A program made the translations under genes and the position numbers. A DNA stretch of 49,285 bases, from NCBI RefSeq assembly GCF_947305105.1, contig NZ_CAMZCS010000025.1:1-49285 (forward strand), read 5' to 3'. The stretch is from an uncultured Fibrobacter sp. (GTDB taxonomy: Bacteria > Fibrobacterota > Fibrobacteria > Fibrobacterales > Fibrobacteraceae). Under the pieces are notes generated by a model. It was given only the letters and a program-made list of their open reading frames with translations, had not been told where the DNA came from and made no database searches. Shown piece after piece: positions 43,346 to 49,285 of the stretch; within the stretch, counting starts at the first letter, position 1; the number at the start of each line of letters is the position of its first letter.

Positions 43346-45487
43346 TTATTTTACAAGTTTCATCCTGCCGACATAAGCACCACGAGCCATAGACTGGCCT
43401 TGCAGTTTGCGGCCCTTCAAATCGAAATTGCGTTCCATTTCGTATTGTTCAGCAAACACTCTAGCCTGGCCAATCGAAGTCGGTTTCTCGGCAATTTCAA
43501 CAGTCAAGCGCATTTCCGATACATCGCTGTAATTCCTATCGCCCTGAACCATGAAGTAAACCGTGTACGTCCCCGGCTCAGTCGCTTTCGGCCGTTTTTC
43601 AGAGTACTCGCCGTCCTTACCCAGTTTATAGAGTACGGTGCCGTTTTCAGCTGCACCCGCATTCACGAGGAACTGTTCTTCACCCGTATAGACAAGATCC
43701 TTGACGGCGCTAGGCATAACTGCGAGTTTCGACGCACGCTTTTCGATTTTCACAACCAAGAAGTTTTCGCTTACATCGTTATAATTTTTGTCACCCACCA
43801 CTTTATAGTAAACAACGTACTTGCCTGCATACCTAGCAGTCGGGATATCTTCCGAATAATTGCCGTCAAGCCCAAGCTTATAGAGGACAGTTCCGTTTTT
43901 GGCCGTGCCAGCCCTCACAAGCGTCTGATCCTTACCTGTATAGACAAGGTCGTCAAAGGCTCTAGGAGCAAGCACGAGCTTTGAATCGGCCTTGGCAATT
44001 TTGAACGCCACGGTGACTTCGCCAGCATAATCATTTTTGCCCACGATGGTCGCAGTCATCACACCCGCATTCTTGTTTCTGGAATAGTTCACGCTATAGT
44101 CCTTCCCCTTGGTAAGTACCGTCTTACCATCAATCACAACCACCTCGGGGTTAAGAGGCGCGCCCGTGTAAGTCTGCAAAGAATCATAGAGAACGATAAT
44201 GTCGCTATGGCTCAACTTTTTAACCCACTGCGCATAAAGCTTCACCGTAGCATCGGCTTTATCGGTCAGATTTTTCACCTTGGCGTTGTTTTGGAATTGG
44301 TCACCTTTGCCATTTCGCATCGTATTCCATCCGTTGAACACGAAATCCTTGCGAACAAATTTATTCTTTAAGAGTTCCGCTTCTTTGTCATAAGCAACCG
44401 ACATACTGTCCATGGTACCGGTGCCACCGTTAGCATCAAAGCGAATCACATACTTATTAGCAAGCCACTGCGCATGGAGGCACACACGACCACCGGCCGA
44501 ATCCGTGAGATTCTGGACAGAATCTCTATCGGCATAAGCATCGCCTTTGCCATTTTCCTTCGTATTCCACCCGTTAAACGTGTATCCGTTACGGAAGTAA
44601 GGATTCGGCAAAAGCTCTACCTTGGGCGCATCGTAAAAGAAATACTGGGGACCAATCTGGCTACCCGCTAGGCGAAAACCGCCGTTGGCATCAAAATACA
44701 CCAGATATGTCTGGAATAAATAAACGCTATCGGCAACACCTTTTTCGAACTCGACCCCCGCTAGATTTACAAGACTGACTTCATTAGTATCTTCGGGAGC
44801 ATTTGCGCCGAGTCCAATACTGTACGGGGCATTTTCCCCAGCTTTCGCTGTAACTTTGGGCACATTTTTGCCAAAAGAGATCAATCCGACTGATCCACCT
44901 AAACCACCACCGATACCGGCAGCTGAATCACCACCTGTAGCCATGACGGTGCCGCCGACAATTTCGATGGAGCTTATTGCTCCCTCGTAACCGCCGCCTA
45001 TGCCAGCGCCACCGAAGCCACCCAAAGCAGTGATCATCCCGTCCTCTATCACAATATTACCACCATTTATATTGTGACCGCCACCGATACCGGCCGCGTA
45101 ACCGTTACTGCGAGCTTCCAACGAACCCTCACCCTCAATATAGAGGCTATCATCCTCAGGCACAAAGATTCCAGGGAACCCTTCATAGAACCCCGTAACC
45201 TTGTTTTCGCCTTCTAGGATGATCGTGCAGGATCCCTCGCAAGTGATTCCGGCCCACGAATAAACACTATCATTCACCCCATTGATGGTCACACCATTAA
45301 GCGTCACTGTGGCGCTGTCGGCAATCGATATTTTAAAATTGCCGCTCAAAGTGTCCGTCAGCGTATCGCCACTCAGGGCTACCGTATCTGACGTAACCAA
45401 CGATAAGTTAATGGTTGTCCCCCCAAATGCCGCAGCCGTAGACAGAACAGTCGCAATGGCTGCAATTGACATATATGTCATTTTCAT
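43346..45487 (-). CDS. Secreted repeat protein, tandem paralog
   Basis: The 713-residue protein has a signal peptide and one copy of the beta-helix-like module (LTDTLSGNFKISIADSATVTL, WAGITCEGSCTIIL, GGGHNINGGNIVI). Two InlB-type repeats follow (FDANGGFRLAG with GYTFNGWNT; FDANGGTGTMDS with FVFNGWNT and LYAQW), then an MBG-like module (YTGAPLNPEVVV, SVNYSRNKNAG), two Ig-like units, and the same C-terminal tail FDLKGRKLQGQSMARGAYVG. It lies upstream of the 1006-residue paralog on the same strand. A candidate sigma70 promoter (TTGACT, 18 bases, TAAACT) lies in the AT-rich region before it. Confidence 0.85.
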   Translation of the reverse strand: MKMTYMSIAAIATVLSTAAAFGGTTINLSLVTSDTVALSGDTLTDTLSGNFKISIADSATVTLNGVTINGVNDSVYSWAGITCEGSCTIILEGENKVTGFYEGFPGIFVPEDDSLYIEGEGSLEARSNGYAAGIGGGHNINGGNIVIEDGMITALGGFGGAGIGGGYEGAISSIEIVGGTVMATGGDSAAGIGGGLGGSVGLISFGKNVPKVTAKAGENAPYSIGLGANAPEDTNEVSLVNLAGVEFEKGVADSVYLFQTYLVYFDANGGFRLAGSQIGPQYFFYDAPKVELLPNPYFRNGYTFNGWNTKENGKGDAYADRDSVQNLTDSAGGRVCLHAQWLANKYVIRFDANGGTGTMDSMSVAYDKEAELLKNKFVRKDFVFNGWNTMRNGKGDQFQNNAKVKNLTDKADATVKLYAQWVKKLSHSDIIVLYDSLQTYTGAPLNPEVVVIDGKTVLTKGKDYSVNYSRNKNAGVMTATIVGKNDYAGEVTVAFKIAKADSKLVLAPRAFDDLVYTGKDQTLVRAGTAKNGTVLYKLGLDGNYSEDIPTARYAGKYVVYYKVVGDKNYNDVSENFLVVKIEKRASKLAVMPSAVKDLVYTGEEQFLVNAGAAENGTVLYKLGKDGEYSEKRPKATEPGTYTVYFMVQGDRNYSDVSEMRLTVEIAEKPTSIGQARVFAEQYEMERNFDLKGRKLQGQSMARGAYVGRMKLVK

Positions 45488-45676
45488 TGTACATCCCCCT
45501 ATTGTGAATTCTGCAAAGACAAGTTATTGCAAAATTTCAGTATAAGTTTACCTCTTTTTTTTAAACAAAGTCAACGTCTCCAAAAAAATGAAGGAATCCG
45601 TGATTTTTTTCTCATGTTTTCGACTTTTTACATTCGAACGGTCAAAAAAGAGACCCTGCCATGGGACAATATGGAC

Positions 45677-45697
45677 GTATTACATATTTTGTAATAC
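45677..45697. promoter_or_regulatory. 21-bp perfect palindrome upstream of purF
   Basis: GTATTACA-TATTT-TGTAATAC has 8-bp arms around a 5-base spacer. The core TTACA-N5-TGTAA equals that of the dapF sites. It is 302 bases upstream of the purF ATG and 190 bases upstream of the divergent gene. Confidence 0.6.
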
Positions 45698-45792
45698 ACC
45701 TTTCGGGGCAAAATGAGCGTTTCCAGAGCCCAATATTTACCGAACAAGAGCCCAAACGGAGCCAAAAAAGCCAAGCGGGAATACAGGCTCCC

Positions 45793-45807
45793 TTACATTT
45801 ATTGTAA
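45793..45807. promoter_or_regulatory. Second TTACA-N5-TGTAA palindrome upstream of purF
   Basis: TTACA-TTTAT-TGTAA has perfect 5-bp arms with the same spacing, centred 113 bases from the first palindrome and about 192 bases upstream of the purF ATG. Confidence 0.5.
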
Positions 45808-45998
45808 TACCAAAATCGCCTCAAACCCGCATAAATAAAGGGATCCAGCGGTTCCAGTCCAAGAAAAAAGTATAAGGAACCCACGAGCCGAGCCCATGCC
45901 CAATTCCTATATTTTCGCGCGACCGCTTCCCTGCTTGCACCCGTCCGGGTGGGCTGTGACCTTCGAGGTAGGGGGAGCAAACATTTCAAAGAGGCGTT

Positions 45999-47384
45999 AT
46001 GCTCGACGAATTGCACGAAGAATGCGGCGTTATCGGCATTTACAATGGCGACAACGTTGTACGGAATATCACCATGGGGCTTTATGCCCTGCAGCACCGC
46101 GGCCAGGAAAGTGCCGGATTCGCAGTCACCGATGGAGACAAGGTACGCGTCCGCAAGTCCATGGGGCTTGTATCCACCCTGCTCCGCGAACACAATGTCG
46201 ATGAACTGCAAGGTTTTGCAGGCATTGGCCACGTACGCTACAGCACCACCGGGGCATCGACGCTCGCCAATGCGCAGCCGATTCTCGTGAGTTGCAAATG
46301 GGGGCAGATCGCTGTCGCCCACAACGGCAATATCACGAACGCGAACGAGCTCCGCGCCGAGATGGAAGCCGAGGGGCACATCTTCCAGACGACATCCGAT
46401 TCCGAAATTCTCCTGCACGAAATCGCACGCACCGAGGCCGACACCTTGGGAGATGCCATCAAGAAGGCCATTTCCAAATTTACCGGCAGTTTCTGCCTCG
46501 TTTTCATCTGCAAAGACACGATGTTTGTGGCCCGCGACGGCTTCGGGTTCCGCCCGCTCTCCATCGCCCGCATGGGGAAAGCCTGGTGCGTAGCCAGCGA
46601 GACTTGCGCCTTCGATTTGCTGGGCGCCCACTACATTCGCGATATCCAGCCGGGCGAATTTTTGACCATATCAAACAACGGTCTCCATTCCGAGCGGTTC
46701 ACCCACAAAGACCGCCTCGCCCACTGCATTTTTGAATATATCTACTTCAGCCGCCCCGATTCCAAGATTTTTGAACAAAGTTGCGATAAAATCCGCCGCA
46801 AGATGGGCAAGCAGCTCGCCAAGGAATGCCCTGTAGACGCAGACATCGTGATTTCCGTGCCCGACAGCGCCACAACCGCAGCACTCGGATACTCGCAGGC
46901 CAGCGGAATCCGTTTTGAAATCGGGCTCCTCCGCAACCACTATGTGGGCCGCACCTTCATCGACCCCACACAGAACGTGCGCGAACAAAAAGTGAAGCTC
47001 AAATTCAACCCCATCGAAGGGGTGCTCAAGAACAAGCGCGTGTGCGTTGTCGAAGACTCCATTGTGCGCGGCACCACTCTCAAGATTTTGTCGAGGATGC
47101 TCCGCGACGCAGGCGCCCTCGAAGTCCATATCCGCATCGCATCGCCTCCTGTTGCGCATCCGTGCTTTTTCGGGATGGATTTCCCGAGCCAGGGCGAGCT
47201 TGCCGCCAGTTCCATGACACCCCCCGAAATTGCGAAAATGCTGGGAGTCGAAAGCCTCGGCTACCTGAGCGTGGAAGGGATGAAGGAATGTACCGGCGAA
47301 GGCGAGAACTACTGCGCCGCCTGCTTCGACAACGACTACCCCGACTACATCGGGACAGACACGAACAAAACTCGCTGTGGGTAA
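45999..47384 (+). CDS. purF: Amidophosphoribosyltransferase
   Basis: The protein has 461 residues. The start MLDELHEE is a short propeptide; cleavage would expose Cys9 (CGVIGIY) as the N-terminal nucleophile of the glutaminase domain. LQHRGQESAGF, GHVRYSTTG and AHNGNITNA are glutaminase motifs, and CVVEDSIVRGTT is the PRPP loop of the transferase domain. Cys residues in AHCIFEY, AHPCFFG and NYCAACFD match in number and position the four iron-sulphur ligands of the Bacillus-type enzyme, so this is probably the [4Fe-4S] form. It catalyses the first step of purine synthesis. An AGAGG box precedes the ATG. Confidence 0.96.
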   Translation: MLDELHEECGVIGIYNGDNVVRNITMGLYALQHRGQESAGFAVTDGDKVRVRKSMGLVSTLLREHNVDELQGFAGIGHVRYSTTGASTLANAQPILVSCKWGQIAVAHNGNITNANELRAEMEAEGHIFQTTSDSEILLHEIARTEADTLGDAIKKAISKFTGSFCLVFICKDTMFVARDGFGFRPLSIARMGKAWCVASETCAFDLLGAHYIRDIQPGEFLTISNNGLHSERFTHKDRLAHCIFEYIYFSRPDSKIFEQSCDKIRRKMGKQLAKECPVDADIVISVPDSATTAALGYSQASGIRFEIGLLRNHYVGRTFIDPTQNVREQKVKLKFNPIEGVLKNKRVCVVEDSIVRGTTLKILSRMLRDAGALEVHIRIASPPVAHPCFFGMDFPSQGELAASSMTPPEIAKMLGVESLGYLSVEGMKECTGEGENYCAACFDNDYPDYIGTDTNKTRCG

Positions 47385-47387
47385 AAG

Positions 47388-47412
47388 AAACGAAGGCTAA
47401 ATCCTTCGTTTT
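47388..47412. terminator. Bidirectional terminator between purF and the SDR gene
   Basis: AAACGAAGG and CCTTCGTTT form a 9-bp stem with a 6-base loop. The plus side runs into TTTTGATT and the minus side into TTTCTTTT, so it can serve both converging genes. Confidence 0.8.
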
Positions 47413-47414
47413 GA

Positions 47415-48335
47415 TTAAACTTGATCAAAGGTCCACTTGACGTGGTCCATCATGAAGTCATGCGCATCAAAGGCCAAGCCAAACTGGTCCTTGATTTTGC
47501 TGACATCAAAGAGCATCGGGTCGTCGGACCAGCCGAGATCCGTTTCCACGATTTTGGACTTGCAGCCAGGCTTCAGGGAAATCATCATCTCGGCAATTTC
47601 CTTCCAGCTAATCCATACTTCGCCGAGCCCGAGGAAAATTTCCTCGTTCTTGTCGGATTCCAGAACCTTCATGTAGAGTTCGGCTTGCTGGCTCGCATGG
47701 ATGAACTGCGTTCCATCGTTCTTGATGATATTGATGTCCTGATTGTCCTTGACGGCACGCGCCATGTCGAAAAAGCGCCTGTCGGGCTGGGAACAACCAT
47801 CAATGTACGCCGGATTGCCGAACGTGTACCCCGGACGGATGATATTGCGTTTCATCTTGACATCGGGGAAATAGCGGCCATAGCCATGCGTAAAGCCAAT
47901 CACGAAAGCCTCGCCCGCCGCCTTGGTCGCCCCGTAGAGGTCCATCGGCAAGTTGCTGGTCATTTCGCGCATCACAGGGCGCATGCGGCCCATTGCCGCC
48001 GTACTGCTCGTGAAGATAAATTTTTCGCAACCCGCGCTGGCAGCCATTTCGAGGAGGGCCACCGTAGCACGCGTATCGTTCATGAGGATGGCGCCCGGGG
48101 TATCGCCCCAGCCAAGCGCAATATGGATGCAGGCGTCGCACCCTGCCAAGCCCTCGCCGAGCTTGTCAAAATCCGTAAGGGACGACTCTACAAAAGAGAC
48201 CTTTTCATTGGAGCGCAGCGAAGGCATCTTGTTGGGGTGACGAGTCGCAATGACGACATCGTGGCCTTTTTCAAGCAACGCCTTGACTACATAGTGTCCA
48301 ATGAATCCTGTACCGCCCGTAACGAATACACGCAT
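47415..48335 (-). CDS. NAD-dependent epimerase/dehydratase (extended SDR family)
   Basis: The 306-residue protein has the nucleotide motif VTGGTGFIGHYVV at its start, FTSSTAAMG with the catalytic Ser, and YGATKAAGE with the Y-x3-K pair. RPGYTFGNP is the usual substrate-side motif of extended SDRs. The substrate is probably a nucleotide sugar or similar, but cannot be named. GAGG lies 8 bases before the ATG. The gene stands alone between purF and hisC. Confidence 0.87.
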   Translation of the reverse strand: MRVFVTGGTGFIGHYVVKALLEKGHDVVIATRHPNKMPSLRSNEKVSFVESSLTDFDKLGEGLAGCDACIHIALGWGDTPGAILMNDTRATVALLEMAASAGCEKFIFTSSTAAMGRMRPVMREMTSNLPMDLYGATKAAGEAFVIGFTHGYGRYFPDVKMKRNIIRPGYTFGNPAYIDGCSQPDRRFFDMARAVKDNQDINIIKNDGTQFIHASQQAELYMKVLESDKNEEIFLGLGEVWISWKEIAEMMISLKPGCKSKIVETDLGWSDDPMLFDVSKIKDQFGLAFDAHDFMMDHVKWTFDQV

Positions 48336-48565
48336 GCCAATATCCTCACATTTGGTTTATAAATATAATCTCTTTGAACCCCAATAGACAATGTAAACCA
48401 TTTTTTCCAACATAAATAATCCTTATTTCAACGAATTATATGAATCATCGATGCTCAATATCACAACGCAGCGAATTTCCTACGGAATTTTTCTAAGTTT
48501 TCAGCGTATCAGTGGGATTCTTCAATCCCTAACCACTATTTACCAACCACTAACCACTTTTTATC
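48336..48565. other. Divergent intergenic region before hisC with an ACCACTA-type leader
   Basis: The region is AT-rich. The last 45 bases before the hisC ATG contain CCTAACCACT, ACCAACCACT and AACCACTT repeats with no Shine-Dalgarno box. They resemble, as the complement, the GGTTGGTGGTTAGGGG part of repeat copy B. Confidence 0.5.
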
Positions 48566-49285
48566 ATGGATATTAACGAACTCGCTCAAAAGCACATCTT
48601 GAACCAGCCGCTCTACGTGACCGGCAAGCCCATCGCCTACACCGCCCGCGAATTCGGCCTCGACCCGAAAGAAATCGACAAGCTCGCGAGCAACGAGAAC
48701 CCGTTCGGCCCGAGCCCGAAGGGCATGGAAGAGGCCCGCAAGGCTTTGGAAGAAGTGAACCTCTACCCGGATGGCGGCAGCTACGACCTCATCGGAAAGA
48801 TTGCTGAGTTCCGTGGCGTGAAGCGCGAACAGATTGCTGTGGGTAACGGCAGCAACGAGCTCCTGGACATGATTGCCCAGGTGTTCCTCGGCCCCGGCAC
48901 CGAAGCCGTGATGGGCAAGCACAGTTTTGCCGTCTACAAGCTCGCCACCATGGCGATGAACGCGAAGATTATCGAAGTCGACATGCCGGCCCCGGCCTAC
49001 AACTACGACCTCAAGGCCATGCGCGCCGCCGTGAACGAGAAGACCCGCATCGTGTTCCTCGCGAACCCGAACAACCCGACCGGTTCCGACCTCACCGCCA
49101 AGGAAATCATCGACTTCGCCGACAGCCTCCCGGAAACCTGCGTGCTCGTGATGGACGAAGCCTATACCGAATTCATCGAAGACACGCCGGAACTCGTCCC
49201 GGATTTCAACAGCCGTATCGCCGAAGGCAGGAACATCATCTGCTGCCGTACGTTCAGCAAGATCTACGGTCTCGCAGGCCTCCGC
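48566..49285 (+). CDS. hisC: Histidinol-phosphate aminotransferase, N-terminal 240 residues (cut by window edge)
   Basis: An open frame runs from the ATG at 48566 to the right edge. SNENPFGPSPKG, NLYPDGGSYDL, VGNGSNELLDMI, FLANPNNPTGS, MDEAYTEF and CRTFSKIYGLAGLR (with the PLP lysine) are HisC motifs in the expected order. It transfers the amino group in the histidine pathway; HisC enzymes often also accept aromatic substrates. The C-terminal third is outside the window. Confidence 0.93.
   Translation, partial: MDINELAQKHILNQPLYVTGKPIAYTAREFGLDPKEIDKLASNENPFGPSPKGMEEARKALEEVNLYPDGGSYDLIGKIAEFRGVKREQIAVGNGSNELLDMIAQVFLGPGTEAVMGKHSFAVYKLATMAMNAKIIEVDMPAPAYNYDLKAMRAAVNEKTRIVFLANPNNPTGSDLTAKEIIDFADSLPETCVLVMDEAYTEFIEDTPELVPDFNSRIAEGRNIICCRTFSKIYGLAGLR

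Larger units (their letters stand above)
45488..45998. other. 511-base divergent intergenic region before purF
   Basis: No gene seen. The left part (45488-45640) is AT-rich and should hold the promoter of the minus-strand repeat protein. Two palindromes lie at 45677-45697 and 45793-45807 (listed separately). Just before purF, CACCCG-TC-CGGGTG near 45939-45952 can form a small hairpin. No -24/-12 element was found on the purF side. Confidence 0.6.

Noticed and set aside
45808-45998. Sigma54 promoter for purF
   Set aside because: A search by eye for GG-N10-GC with TTGC on the purF side found no acceptable match.

Overview
The window comes from a Fibrobacter-type bacterium (phylum Fibrobacterota). 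The evidence is a gene of the TIGR02147 family and one resembling TIGR02171, both first defined in Fibrobacter succinogenes. It also includes lipoproteins with long poly-serine linkers, large secreted proteins with a shared C-terminal tail, and a Gram-negative outer-membrane protein set. No phage, IS transposase, CRISPR array, rRNA or tRNA was seen.

Layout. 1-9.1 kb: the 5' part of a large secreted protein (cut by the left edge), the tmRNA gene ssrA, a stand-alone receiver-domain protein, a secreted polysaccharide deacetylase, a 1579-residue VWA surface protein paralogous to the truncated one, and a small outer-membrane barrel. 9.1-14 kb: a TenI/ThiE-like protein, a three-part LplT-PlsC-acyl-ACP-synthetase fusion and mntP. 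13.9-20.2 kb, minus strand: dapF, dapL, a GAF-AAA-Fis sigma54 activator and nadE. This block is preceded by a very good -24/-12 promoter with paired palindromes about 108 and 139 bases upstream of the predicted start of transcription, and is interrupted by two composite repeats. 20.2-27 kb, minus strand: aroQ (chorismate mutase), tyrA-ACT, an EPSP-synthase-like protein that lacks almost all catalytic residues, nadK, and a large SUMF1-type lipoprotein. 27.4-33.8 kb, plus strand: a CobW-type GTPase with a His-rich loop, then a TIGR02147 gene followed by four lipoprotein genes, three of them Cys-rich and related. 33.8-38 kb, minus strand: rluA-type synthase, DUF2914 membrane protein, nadD, outer-membrane barrel, small membrane protein. 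38-40.2 kb: rsgA and a UbiA-family prenyltransferase. 40.2-45.5 kb: two tandem secreted paralogs with InlB-type and Ig-like repeats. 45.5-49.3 kb: purF behind two palindromes, an SDR epimerase, and the start of hisC.

Functionally the window mixes housekeeping (NAD synthesis nadD/nadE/nadK, meso-DAP synthesis, aromatic amino acids, purines, histidine, ribosome assembly, trans-translation) with secreted or surface proteins. The best leads for something undescribed are: the sigma54 promoter and palindromes in front of dapF with an activator gene in the same run; recurrence of the same palindrome type near purF and the SUMF1 lipoprotein; the TIGR02147-lipoprotein cassette with its repeated Cys/Trp module; and the catalytically stripped EPSP-synthase homologue. 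All functions are read from sequence alone, without database searches.
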